Both the position numbers and the translations under genes were made by a program. A stretch of DNA of 64,000 nt, from contig NZ_BMZM01000001.1 of assembly GCF_014652795.1 (NCBI RefSeq), positions 992,001 to 1,056,000 on the forward strand. Reading direction: 5' to 3'. The notes beneath the pieces were generated by a model that saw nothing but the letters and a program-made list of their open reading frames with translations, ran no database searches and was not told the DNA's origin. The stretch comes from Kushneria pakistanensis. GTDB taxonomy: Bacteria > Pseudomonadota > Gammaproteobacteria > Pseudomonadales > Halomonadaceae. Below, in pieces: positions 55,261-63,646 of this stretch (within the stretch, counting starts at the first letter, position 1; every line of letters starts with the position of its first letter).

Positions 55261-55464
55261 TTCGCCTCCACGACAGCAGGGCATGACAGCGCGCCGTGAC
55301 GGCACGTCGCCTCCATGTAGATCCAGACGGCATCAGGAAATATGGTGGCTGTCGGCAAGGACGGCCACCTGATAGGAATATGCATCAATCGTGTGCTCCT
55401 GCGTATCGACCCGTACGCGTGGCAGTCATTACTGATAATGCCGTAGACATCACCACCCTGTATT

Positions 55465-55655
55465 ATCGCCGGGCCGGTCTCCGGGCTGACGAGCTGGCAG
55501 AAGGTTATTCTGCCGGGCTGAAGCACCTTCCCGACCATAAGGGCCAGTGGTTACGCATCAGGCGTTCGCTTCAAGCCACTCGATTACCGTTGCGGGGACA
55601 GCAGTGAATTTGCATCACTTTCCCGATTATCCCGTGCAGGCTGCACGGGCACCCG
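55465..55655 (-). ncRNA. Cobalamin (AdoCbl) riboswitch
   Basis: On the minus strand the core motifs occur in canonical order: GGTGCCC, a P2/P3 arm, GATAATCGGGAAAGTGATGC, AAATTCACTGCTGTCCCCGC with AACGGTAA, a CCACTGGC segment, GGGAAGG, and the B12 box TCAGCCCGGAGACCGGCC (55472-55489). It heads the operon running from the chelatase gene through cobQ. An additional hairpin (GGTGGC...GCCACC, 55344-55369) in the 200-base stretch between the box and the first start codon may be part of the expression platform. I did not see a second copy before cobT. Confidence 0.93.
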
Positions 55656-55665
55656 AGCGCTGCTC

Positions 55666-55694
55666 ATCGTGGGCTGGGGCAATGATGGAGTCAA
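55666..55694 (-). promoter_or_regulatory. Candidate promoter of the riboswitch-controlled operon
   Basis: Minus-strand TTGACT, a 17-base spacer and CACGAT place the transcription start near 55659, right at the 5' end of the riboswitch. The -10 is weak; the good position is the main support. Confidence 0.5.
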
Positions 55695-55803
55695 GCCCGG
55701 TGCAGTGATGTACTCGGACCCTCTTGAGAAGGCAGGTTACTTTATCGTTGTTTCGTTGCCGGGTGCCTGGTAGCGTCTGTTCATGTTTACCCGAGTCAAT
55801 ATC

Positions 55804-56835
55804 ATGACCTTTAACATTTCACCGCCTGATGGTGCGAATGACGCCAGTATTCAGGCTCATCTTGATAGCCGACTGAAGCCGCCGGGGGCGCTGGGCGTAC
55901 TGGAAGCCACGGCAGCGTCACTGGTACGTATTCTCGGGCCGTCGACACATGCCATCCGGTCCCCCGTCATGCTGTTGTTCGCCGGCGATCATGGCGTGTC
56001 CGCCGAGGGCGTTTCTATCGTGGCGCCGTCGACCACGCATTTGATGGTACATCACTTCCTCGAGGGTAATGCGTCCATCAACAGCTTCTGCCGTCAGGCC
56101 GATCTGGCGCTGAAGGTGATCGATTGTGGAACGCTTCAGGCCCACGCGCCGCATCCGCAGCTGGTTGATCATCGGCTGGGCGAGATGACGGCACCTTTCC
56201 ACCGCGAACCTGCCATGACGCTCGAGCAGCTGGAGACAGGGTTCGAGAACAGTCGCCGACTGATAGGTGAGCTGCACGCCGACGGATGTAACCTGATCGC
56301 GCTGGGCGAAATGGGCATTGGCAACACTACCAGTGCCAGCGCCCTGATGGCGGCGCTGACGCATTTGCCGTTTGACGTATGCATTGGCGCTGGAAGCGGC
56401 GTGACGCCGACCATCATGAAGCGCAAACAGGACATCGTGCAGCTGGGGCTCCAGCGTCACTCTCAGGCGCTGCAGGATACGCGAACGACCCTGGCGGCAC
56501 TGGGCGGATTTGAAATCGTGAGCATGGTGGGCGCCATTCTGGCTGCCGCCGAGAAGGGCATGGTGGTTCTGGTTGATGGCTTTATTACGACCGTGGCGGC
56601 GCTGTGTGCCTGCCGGATGGCACCAGAGGCACGAGGGTATCTGATCTTCTCGCACTGTGGCGATGAACGCGGCCACAGGCCGCTGCTGGAGCAGCTTGAT
56701 GCGGTACCGCTGCTCCATATGGGGCTCCGGCTGGGAGAGGGCTCCGGTGCGGCGCTGGCGCTCCCGCTGTTACGCTCGGCACTGGCCTTCTATTACGAGA
56801 TGGCTTCGCTTGAAGAGGCTGGTCTGGTGTTATGA
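55804..56835 (+). CDS. cobT: Nicotinate-nucleotide:dimethylbenzimidazole phosphoribosyltransferase
   Basis: Makes alpha-ribazole phosphate for the lower ligand. The 343-residue protein has KPPGALGVLE, VMLLFAGDHGVSAEGVSI, EMGIGNTTSASAL with the catalytic Glu region, GAGSGVTPTIMKRK-type binding loop and VLVDGFITTVAALCA. I place the start at ATG 55804 (MTFNISPP); an ATG at 55783 is also open and neither has a strong ribosome site. First gene of the plus-strand operon; its stop overlaps the cobS start. This is CobT in Salmonella naming, not the chelatase CobT. Confidence 0.94.
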   Translation: MTFNISPPDGANDASIQAHLDSRLKPPGALGVLEATAASLVRILGPSTHAIRSPVMLLFAGDHGVSAEGVSIVAPSTTHLMVHHFLEGNASINSFCRQADLALKVIDCGTLQAHAPHPQLVDHRLGEMTAPFHREPAMTLEQLETGFENSRRLIGELHADGCNLIALGEMGIGNTTSASALMAALTHLPFDVCIGAGSGVTPTIMKRKQDIVQLGLQRHSQALQDTRTTLAALGGFEIVSMVGAILAAAEKGMVVLVDGFITTVAALCACRMAPEARGYLIFSHCGDERGHRPLLEQLDAVPLLHMGLRLGEGSGAALALPLLRSALAFYYEMASLEEAGLVL

Positions 56836-57614
56836 ATCGCAAGGCGCTGGCCCGTCAGTGGCAATGGGGATGCCTGGCGGTGAGTTTTCTGACGCGCCTG
56901 CCGGCGCCCATTCACGGCGAGGTTACGCCACAGGCACTGGGGCGTTGTCATCGCTGGTTTTCGCTGGTGGGGGCGTTGATCGGCCTGGGACTGGCGCTGG
57001 TCTACTGGGGCTTCGAACAGATGTTCCCCGCCCCGGTTGCAGTGTTTGTGACGCTGGGTATTTCTCTGTGGCTGACCGGTGCCCTGCACGAGGACGGGCT
57101 GGCGGACTGCATGGATGGTCTTGGCGGCGGAACGGACGTGGCGCAGCGACTGGCCATCATGAAAGACAGTCGGGTGGGCAGCTATGGTGTGCTGGCCCTG
57201 ATCGTGAGTCTGCTCGGGCGGTGGCTGCTGTTGAGTACGCTGGCGCAGCAGGACACCGGACTGGTCATGATGGCGCTTATCACATCTCACAGTCTGAGCC
57301 GCGGGCTGGCGGCCTTCATGATGGGTATATTGCCGTATCTGCGCTGTGATCGTGACAGCAAGGTGCACGCGCTAACTGGCCATCACCGCCCGAGTGATCG
57401 TGGCTGGCTGACAGGCGTTGGCGTCCTTGTGACAGTGCTGGTGGCCGGTATGTCATCGGGGGTCATCCTGCTTGTGGTGACGGCGCTGTGTGGGCTGATC
57501 CTGTATCGCTGGCTGAAACAACAGCTTGGTGGCGTCACGGGGGATGCGCTGGGCGCCGTTCAGCAGATGACCGAACTTCTTTTATATCTGACGCTGGCGG
57601 CCCTGCATGCATGA
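56832..57614 (+). CDS. cobS: Adenosylcobinamide-GDP ribazoletransferase (cobalamin synthase)
   Basis: Integral membrane enzyme joining adenosylcobinamide-GDP and alpha-ribazole. The 260-residue protein shows FLTRLPAP, GALHEDGLADCMDGLGGG (the metal-binding acidic motif), RLAIMKDSRVGSYG and about six hydrophobic segments. ATGA overlap with cobT upstream, and eight bases overlap with cobU downstream, so translation is coupled throughout. Confidence 0.96.
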   Translation: MNRKALARQWQWGCLAVSFLTRLPAPIHGEVTPQALGRCHRWFSLVGALIGLGLALVYWGFEQMFPAPVAVFVTLGISLWLTGALHEDGLADCMDGLGGGTDVAQRLAIMKDSRVGSYGVLALIVSLLGRWLLLSTLAQQDTGLVMMALITSHSLSRGLAAFMMGILPYLRCDRDSKVHALTGHHRPSDRGWLTGVGVLVTVLVAGMSSGVILLVVTALCGLILYRWLKQQLGGVTGDALGAVQQMTELLLYLTLAALHA

Positions 57615-58128
57615 GTTGATTCTGGGAGGTGCGCGCAGTGGCAAAAGCGCCCATGGCGAGGCACTGGCCGCACAAAGTGATTGCGCGGTGACCTATATCG
57701 CGACGGCTCAGGTATATGATGACAGTGAAATGCGCTCGCGCATTGAAGCCCACCAGGTGCGAAGACCTGACCACTGGGCGCTGGTGGAGGCACCTCTTGC
57801 CCTGGGAGATGCCATTGCCTGTCATGCCAGGGCTGATTCTCTGTTATTGGTGGACTGTCTGACCCTCTGGCTGACCAACATTCTGCTTGATGGTGACGCG
57901 CGGTTTGTACAGGAGCGTGCCAGCTTGATGGAGGCGCTTGATACCGCTCCCGGTCGTGTGGTGATGGTCAGCAATGAGGTGGGTCAGGGCGTTGTGCCCA
58001 TGAATGCGCTGTCACGACGCTTTGTGGATGAGGCCGGCCGGCTTCATCAGGCGCTGGCTTCACGGTGCGAACGCGTCTGGTGGGTGGTCGCCGGGCTGCC
58101 TCAGTGTCTCAAGGGTGACAGGGCATGA
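57607..58128 (+). CDS. cobU: Adenosylcobinamide kinase / guanylyltransferase
   Basis: Phosphorylates adenosylcobinamide and then guanylylates it. The 173-residue protein has the P-loop LILGGARSGKS, the guanylylated-His region RIEAHQVRRP, LLVDCLTLWLTN and VMVSNEVGQGVVP. It overlaps cobS and, by ATGA, the following phosphatase gene. Confidence 0.96.
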   Translation: MHELILGGARSGKSAHGEALAAQSDCAVTYIATAQVYDDSEMRSRIEAHQVRRPDHWALVEAPLALGDAIACHARADSLLLVDCLTLWLTNILLDGDARFVQERASLMEALDTAPGRVVMVSNEVGQGVVPMNALSRRFVDEAGRLHQALASRCERVWWVVAGLPQCLKGDRA

Positions 58129-58778
58129 CGTTTCAGACCCTGATGATTGATTGTCTGCGTCATGGGGCCTGTGAAGGACCGCAGCAGTGTTTGCGAGGGC
58201 ACACCGATGTAGCGCTGAGTGCTCAGGGAAGGGCAGACATGCTGGCGGCGGCAGGGCGGTTGCCGCGTCCTCATCTGATCATCACCTCGCCACTGGTTCG
58301 CTGCAAAAACGTGGGGGAGACGCTGGCGCATGGCTGGGGCGTGCCGCTGCATATTGTTCCCGAGATCATGGAGATGAATTTTGGAGACTGGGATGGCGTG
58401 CCCACGCAGGAACTTCTGCAGCATTCTCGCCCGGCGCTGGAAAGTTTCTGGAAGGATCCGCAGTCGTTTCCACCGCCGAATGGTGAGACGCTTGATAGTT
58501 TCCTGATACGTATTGAGCAGGGCTGGCAGCATATTCTTGGAAAGGGCATGGCGCTGGCGGACAGCCACGAAAAGGAAGGGACGCCGGTACGTCTTCTGGC
58601 TTGTGGTCATGCCGGTGTAATCAAAAGCTGGGTGGCCATGAAACTGGGCATGTCGATGCAGGAAGGTGCATGGCTTCATCGCCTGTCGCTGCCTTATGCC
58701 GGCGTGGCACGGCTACGGATAGATATCGACCGACAAAGCGGAGAGCAGTTTGAACAGCTGTGTTATCTGGGAGCGTAA
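58125..58778 (+). CDS. cobC: Histidine phosphatase, probable alpha-ribazole phosphatase
   Basis: The 217-residue protein belongs to the phosphoglycerate-mutase-like histidine phosphatases: DCLRHGACEG (catalytic His), ITSPLVRCKN, MNFGDWDG with the acid, and LACGHAGVIKSW (second His). In this operon it should dephosphorylate alpha-ribazole 5'-phosphate (Salmonella CobC). The N-terminus is typical and the start overlaps the cobU stop. A 48-base gap with the 20-base element separates it from cbiB. Confidence 0.87.
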   Translation: MTFQTLMIDCLRHGACEGPQQCLRGHTDVALSAQGRADMLAAAGRLPRPHLIITSPLVRCKNVGETLAHGWGVPLHIVPEIMEMNFGDWDGVPTQELLQHSRPALESFWKDPQSFPPPNGETLDSFLIRIEQGWQHILGKGMALADSHEKEGTPVRLLACGHAGVIKSWVAMKLGMSMQEGAWLHRLSLPYAGVARLRIDIDRQSGEQFEQLCYLGA

Positions 58779-58805
58779 GATGGCGGGAAAAGGAAGCAAA
58801 AAATC

Positions 58806-58825
58806 ATTTTTATACCGTTATCTTT
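58806..58825 (+). promoter_or_regulatory. 20-base conserved element abutting cbiB (copy 2)
   Basis: ATTTTTATACCGTTATCTTT, identical to 38561-38580 before queC. Here it runs to one base before the cbiB start codon, where a ribosome site should be. An operator or post-transcriptional site is possible; whichever it is, the identity is far beyond chance for this window. Confidence 0.5.
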
Positions 58826-58826
58826 T

Positions 58827-59768
58827 ATGTGGTTAATTATTATAATCTCTTTACTTGTCGATCAAGTATGGGGAGAACCACGCCGATTCCACCCACTTGT
58901 TGGGTTGGGCAGGTGGATAACCAGTATCGAAAAACGCTTTTATCCTTCAAAACAGGATAATAATGCTGCCCTGATCGCCGGTCTGACAGGATGGCTACTA
59001 GCCGTGATTCCAATCATGCTGCCGGTCGTATGGATCGACCATCTTGTCGATGGTGTCTGGCATGGTCTGCTGGCCATTCTTACACTATATCTGGCCATCG
59101 GCCGAAAAAGCCTGGTGGAGCACGCTCATCGCGTTTATCTGCCGCTTTCAAAAGGCGATATAACCCAGGCACGTCAGCAGGTGGCGATGCTGGTCAGTCG
59201 GGATACCGATCAGCTCAATACTTCCGATATTTCGCGTGCCACCTGCGAATCCGTACTTGAAAATGGCAGTGACGCGCTTTTTGCAGCGCTTTTCTGGTTC
59301 GTCGTTGCCGGCATACCGGGTGTTGTTCTATATCGTATCGTCAATACGCTTGATGCCATGTGGGGGTATCGCAGTGAGCGTTATCTGTATTTCGGACGCG
59401 TTGCCGCGCGTATAGATGACGTCATGAACTGGATACCGGCCCGCTTGACAGCACTTTCCTATGCCTTGGCCGGCTTGCACTGGCAAACCTCAAAAAACAC
59501 CTGTCGTGCCGCCCTACAGTGCTGGTGGAAGCAGGGCAGAAGCTGGAAGAGCCCGAACGCAGGCCCTGTCATGGCCGCCGGCGCCGGTGCCCTGGGTATA
59601 CGGCTGGGAGGCGGGGGGATCTACCACGGCAGGCACGTCGCAAGCCCGGTACTGGGAATTGGTCGCACTGCATCTACAGCCGATATCCAACATGCCTGTA
59701 CGCTGATTCAGCGGGCGACACTGATATGGCTGGCAGCACTTCTCATCATCACATGGGTATTGTCATGA
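58827..59768 (+). CDS. cbiB: Adenosylcobinamide-phosphate synthase CbiB
   Basis: Membrane enzyme attaching (R)-1-aminopropan-2-ol phosphate to adenosylcobyric acid. The 313-residue protein starts MWLIIIISLLVDQVWGEPRRFHPLVGLGRWI, has several hydrophobic segments, DISRATCESVLENGSDALFAALFWF and NTLDAMWGYRSERYLYFGRVAARIDDVMNWIPARLTA, the family signature. The start has no Shine-Dalgarno sequence: the 20-base element occupies that place, and the nearest purine run (AAAAGGAAG) is 25 bases or more upstream. Its stop overlaps the decarboxylase start (ATGA). Called CobD in Pseudomonas naming. Confidence 0.94.
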   Translation: MWLIIIISLLVDQVWGEPRRFHPLVGLGRWITSIEKRFYPSKQDNNAALIAGLTGWLLAVIPIMLPVVWIDHLVDGVWHGLLAILTLYLAIGRKSLVEHAHRVYLPLSKGDITQARQQVAMLVSRDTDQLNTSDISRATCESVLENGSDALFAALFWFVVAGIPGVVLYRIVNTLDAMWGYRSERYLYFGRVAARIDDVMNWIPARLTALSYALAGLHWQTSKNTCRAALQCWWKQGRSWKSPNAGPVMAAGAGALGIRLGGGGIYHGRHVASPVLGIGRTASTADIQHACTLIQRATLIWLAALLIITWVLS

Positions 59769-60880
59769 ATGGTGCCTGGGGCTCCTTGCCCGAGCACGGC
59801 GGCAGAGTGTCGGAGATTCATCAACGGTATGGCTTTGAACGCCATGACTGGCTGGACCTCTCCACCGGCGTCAATCCCTGGCCCTACCCAATAACGCCTA
59901 TCGACGCGAGAGCCTGTCAGGCGCTGCCGGACCATGATCAGAAACTTCATGAGGCGGCAGTTCGTTATTATCTCGGGCATCCGGTCGAGTCAGACGATAT
60001 TGGCGTTCGGCCATCACTCATGCTCCTGAATATCCCCGGCTCGCAGTGGGCGATCGAGCATCTGCCGCAATGTGTTGCCTCGGGTTGTGTAGCCTTGCCT
60101 GATATTGGCTACCGGGAACATGAGTGGCGCTGGCAGCAGGCCGGCCATCAGACGCTTTTCTACGATGCAGACAACCTTGGCACGGTGATGGAGCGTATAG
60201 CCGATACAGACAGACTGCGCGCCATGGTCGTCATTAACCCCAATAACCCTGGCGGACAGCACTGGGCACCCCATGTGTTGCGCGGACTGGCTGCTGAACT
60301 GCATCGAAAGGGTGCCGTGCTGATTGTCGATGAAGCCTTTGCCGACGCGACACCTAGGCAGAGCCTGTTGCCGGATATCGCCGGCAATCTCATTGTGCTG
60401 CGCTCGTTGGGCAAGTTTTTTGGCCTGGCGGGGTTACGGCTGGGTGCTGTCGTAGGGGCAGGGCAATCAGAAATCATGCAGCGATTATCATCAATGCAGG
60501 GGCCCTGGCGGGTGACATCACCAACTCAACTGGCCGGCGTGGAAGCTCTTTCAGATCGGCTCTGGCAACAGGCCATGCGGACAACGCTGCAACGTGCCAG
60601 CCAACAGCAGGGGCAATGGCTTGAAGAACGGCTCAGACCGCATGGCGATATCATACGCTGGCGACAAGGCGCGCTTTTCAACGGGTTTGATATGCCGCTT
60701 GCGCGCGCGCGGCAGTGGCATGAAGCCTTCCTGCATCAGGCCGTCCTGACGCGTTTGTGGGTGGTGGATGATCAGCGCGCCATATTGCGCTTCGGGCTGC
60801 ACGATGAGAGTTCGCAGGCGATGCGCCAGCTTGAACAGGCAATCTCGGCGGCCAGCAGGATCATGGACAGGTCATCATGA
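59765..60880 (+). CDS. cobD: L-threonine-O-3-phosphate decarboxylase
   Basis: PLP enzyme of the aspartate aminotransferase fold making (R)-1-aminopropan-2-ol phosphate, the CbiB substrate. The 371-residue protein has HGGRVSEIHQRYG, DLSTGVNPWPYP, VINPNNPGGQHW, IVDEAFADATP and the PLP lysine in RSLGKFFGLAGLRLG. I use ATG 59765, which overlaps the cbiB stop; an in-frame ATG at 59753 is possible and the frame is open far upstream inside cbiB. It overlaps bluB by ATGA. Named CobC in Pseudomonas. Confidence 0.93.
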   Translation: MNGAWGSLPEHGGRVSEIHQRYGFERHDWLDLSTGVNPWPYPITPIDARACQALPDHDQKLHEAAVRYYLGHPVESDDIGVRPSLMLLNIPGSQWAIEHLPQCVASGCVALPDIGYREHEWRWQQAGHQTLFYDADNLGTVMERIADTDRLRAMVVINPNNPGGQHWAPHVLRGLAAELHRKGAVLIVDEAFADATPRQSLLPDIAGNLIVLRSLGKFFGLAGLRLGAVVGAGQSEIMQRLSSMQGPWRVTSPTQLAGVEALSDRLWQQAMRTTLQRASQQQGQWLEERLRPHGDIIRWRQGALFNGFDMPLARARQWHEAFLHQAVLTRLWVVDDQRAILRFGLHDESSQAMRQLEQAISAASRIMDRSS

Positions 60881-61521
60881 ATCACCATGCCTACAGCGAG
60901 TTAGAAAAAGCAGCAATCTATCGGGCCATTCGTGAGCGCAGGGATATGCGCCACTTCCTGCCGGACCCGGTGGATCCGGACGTGATACAGCGAATGCTTG
61001 AAGCAGCACACGATGCACCAAGCGTGGGTTACATGCAGCCCTGGCGGTTTATCTGCATTCGCGACCCGTCACTGCGTGAAGCCATGGCGCAGCTTGTGGA
61101 TGACGAGCGCCATGCCACGGCGCAGGCACTGGATGAACGCGGGCAGGCGTTTCTGGAACTCAAGGTTGAGGGCATACGCGAGTGTCCGGAACTGTGGGTG
61201 GTAGCGCTTTGCGAGGCACGTGAACAGTATGTGTTTGGCCGTCGGACCATTAACGAAATGGATCTCGCCTCGGCCAGCTGCGCGATTCAGAATCTCTGGC
61301 TGGCCGGTCGAGCCGAAGGCATTGGCGTTGGCTGGGTATCCCTTTTTGATCCCGAAGCGCTTAAATCGCTGATTCAGGCCCCCGAAGGGGCATGGCCCAT
61401 CGCGATTTTGTGCATGGGCCATGTCGAGGCCTTTTATGGCGCCCCCATGCTGGAACAAAAGGGGTGGGATCAACGCCGTTCACTGTCAAATCTGATCGGC
61501 ATCGATGGCTGGCCCCAATAG
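60877..61521 (+). CDS. bluB: 5,6-dimethylbenzimidazole synthase BluB
   Basis: Flavin-destroying, oxygen-dependent enzyme that turns FMNH2 into DMB, the lower ligand. The 214-residue nitroreductase-fold protein has AIRERRDMRHFLPDPVDP, APSVGYMQPWRFI, REQYVFGRRTINEMDLASASCAIQNLWLA and EGIGVGWVSLFDP, typical of BluB. Its need for oxygen agrees with the aerobic CobN route. Last gene of the plus operon; it converges on the ABC exporter gene. Confidence 0.94.
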   Translation: MNHHAYSELEKAAIYRAIRERRDMRHFLPDPVDPDVIQRMLEAAHDAPSVGYMQPWRFICIRDPSLREAMAQLVDDERHATAQALDERGQAFLELKVEGIRECPELWVVALCEAREQYVFGRRTINEMDLASASCAIQNLWLAGRAEGIGVGWVSLFDPEALKSLIQAPEGAWPIAILCMGHVEAFYGAPMLEQKGWDQRRSLSNLIGIDGWPQ

Positions 61522-61561
61522 CCTCACCATGAAAAACCATTCCGGCAAGACAGGCCCGGGG

Positions 61562-63337
61562 TTACTGTTGTGCCGGTATGGTTTCTGCAATAAAACCATC
61601 GGATTGCATGCGCCACATCGAAGCGAAGATGCCACCCTGGCGGCGCAGCTCGCCTGGTGAGCCATCTTCAATGATCCGGCCCTGCTGCATGACCACGATG
61701 CGATCAAAGTTGGAAATGGTCGATAGCCGGTGAGCGACGGCAAGCACTGTTCTTCCCTTGATCAGGTCGTTCAACGCCAGCTGAATCTCCCGCTCCGAAT
61801 GTGTATCCAGTGCCGATGTAGGCTCATCAAGCACCAGAATGGGGGCATCCTTTAAGAAGGCACGGGCAATGCCCAGTCGCTGACGTTGCCCACCTGACAG
61901 ACGTACTCCGCGCTCTCCAATCATCGTGTCGTAACCATCCGGCAGCGTCTGAATGAACTCATCACACCAGGCCTGCCAGGCAGCAGCACGCACTTCCTCA
62001 TCGCTGGCCTCAGGACGCCCATAGCGAATGTTTTCCATGATCGATCGGTGAAAAAGCGCACTTTCCTGCGGCACTACGGCCATGGCGGCTTTCAAACTGT
62101 CCTGATCGACTTCATTAACGGGCTGCCCATCAATCAGTACACGGCCGGATTGCGGATCATCCAGACGCTGAATCAGGGTCACCAGCGTGGATTTTCCAGC
62201 GCCGGATGGGCCGACAATCCCCACTTTCTGACCCGCAGGAATAGTCAGGGAAAAATCCTGGAAAACGGCACGGGCGTTGGGGTAGGCAAAGGCAACATGC
62301 TTAAAATCGATGGCCCCAGAGGTGGCCACAAGTGATTTCGGCGGCTCGGGATCTGTCAGGTCATAGGGCTGGCCGATGATATTGAGCGTATCGGCGATGG
62401 CACCAAACTGCTGTGAAATGTCGACCAGCGCCAGGGCCAGATCGCGCGAGCCATGCAAAATACGAAATGTCAGGGCACTGACGACCACCACATCACCGGC
62501 AGTAACTGCGCCCTGATGCCATAGCCACAGCGCCCAGAAAAGCATGGTACCCGACATGAACCACAGGCATATGTCGTGCAGGATTCGCATTCTTTCCACA
62601 TAGCGCCAGCTGCGCAGGTGGGAGGCGGCTTCAATATTGACCTCATGCGAAAGGCGCTCCCGCTCCCGCTCTCTCGCTGAAAAGGCCTTGATATTCCAGA
62701 CGTTACCGATGAGATCCACCATCTCGCCATTGATGCGTGATGACTGGGCGGCAAACTCTCGATGACGATAGCGCCCATGAATTCCCAAACCGGTAATCAG
62801 CGTGGCTACCAGCCCTACAAAGATCACCAGTGCCAGCGCCATGCGCCAGTCGATGATCAAAAATACGACAATGGCGCCAAGGAAATCTACGCAGGGTGGG
62901 GTAACGTTCCAGGTCAGCGTTGAAAGAATGCTGTTGGTTGACGCGCCGGTGGCTGAAATACGGGCGCCCAGGGCGCCGGTCGATTGCCGGTTGAAATAAC
63001 GCATGGACTGCCCGGTGAGATAATGGAACAGATCCACTCGCAGGTCGGCACAGGTTTTCACGATAACGCGACTGCCAAACCAGCCGCTGCCTCGCCATAG
63101 CACGCTTTCCAGTACGATCAGGGCAATAAAGAACGTCAGGGGTGTCCACACGTCAGCCGCCTGTGGGTCCCCCTGTGCCATGGCATCCACCAGCAGCTTC
63201 ATGCCGTACTGTACGGCAACCGCGCAGCTTGCTGCTCCAATTACCAGGGCCGCCAACAGGCCAAATTGCCGTGGGCGCGTCTTTATATAATGCAGCAGGA
63301 ATCTGGCAGGGCGGTGCGGCAGCGCTGTCAATGACAT
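61562..63337 (-). CDS. ABC exporter, fused permease and ATPase
   Basis: A half-transporter of 591 residues with an N-terminal six-helix ABC membrane domain (about 20-310) and a C-terminal ATPase: Walker A GPSGAGKSTLV, Q-loop VVPQESALFHRSIMENIRYG, signature LSGGQRQRLGIARAFL, Walker B ILVLDEPTSALD and the switch His in AVAHRLSTI. It should act as a homodimer at the inner membrane. The substrate cannot be inferred: lipid, peptide or drug export are all possible. The ATG at 63337 has no visible ribosome site. It converges on the cobalamin operon, from which it seems independent. Confidence 0.88.
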   Translation of the reverse strand: MSLTALPHRPARFLLHYIKTRPRQFGLLAALVIGAASCAVAVQYGMKLLVDAMAQGDPQAADVWTPLTFFIALIVLESVLWRGSGWFGSRVIVKTCADLRVDLFHYLTGQSMRYFNRQSTGALGARISATGASTNSILSTLTWNVTPPCVDFLGAIVVFLIIDWRMALALVIFVGLVATLITGLGIHGRYRHREFAAQSSRINGEMVDLIGNVWNIKAFSARERERERLSHEVNIEAASHLRSWRYVERMRILHDICLWFMSGTMLFWALWLWHQGAVTAGDVVVVSALTFRILHGSRDLALALVDISQQFGAIADTLNIIGQPYDLTDPEPPKSLVATSGAIDFKHVAFAYPNARAVFQDFSLTIPAGQKVGIVGPSGAGKSTLVTLIQRLDDPQSGRVLIDGQPVNEVDQDSLKAAMAVVPQESALFHRSIMENIRYGRPEASDEEVRAAAWQAWCDEFIQTLPDGYDTMIGERGVRLSGGQRQRLGIARAFLKDAPILVLDEPTSALDTHSEREIQLALNDLIKGRTVLAVAHRLSTISNFDRIVVMQQGRIIEDGSPGELRRQGGIFASMWRMQSDGFIAETIPAQQ

Positions 63338-63646
63338 TGGAAGTACTCATTGTCAGTAGGATCAGACTGAAAGGAAATAGCCGTATGGCTGATCAGGCAG
63401 TATCACCACTCTAGACCATGGCCTCCGTTGATCCAGTTATTCGCGTGAACACATCTTAATTCTTTAAACGTAAACCGCTAAAAAGGTTTTACGAAAACGT
63501 CGAGACGTTTGCTGGGAAGTTTATGCCCTGGTAATGAGAACGATCATGCTTGTGTTGTGCCCTGCGATTTTCGTTAGAGCATTTGTTAAACGATGATATG
63601 GACTATATTGGTGGTGCAGGACTTATTGACTCAAGGAGGATGCTGG
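63338..63646. other. 309-base intergenic region before the terminal lipoprotein gene
   Basis: No gene longer than nine codons with a start was found. It is AT-rich and holds a perfect inverted repeat AAACGTC-GA-GACGTTT (63495-63510), a possible operator, and near the 3' end TTGTTA and TATATT at a short 15-base spacing. Confidence 0.55.

Noticed and set aside
55656-55803. Second cobalamin riboswitch, for cobT
   Set aside because: No B12 box or CCGCAAC-like core on the plus strand.
59519-59764. N-terminal extension of the threonine-phosphate decarboxylase inside cbiB
   Set aside because: The frame is open there but the sequence is a shadow of cbiB; the ATGA overlap at 59765 gives the expected family start.
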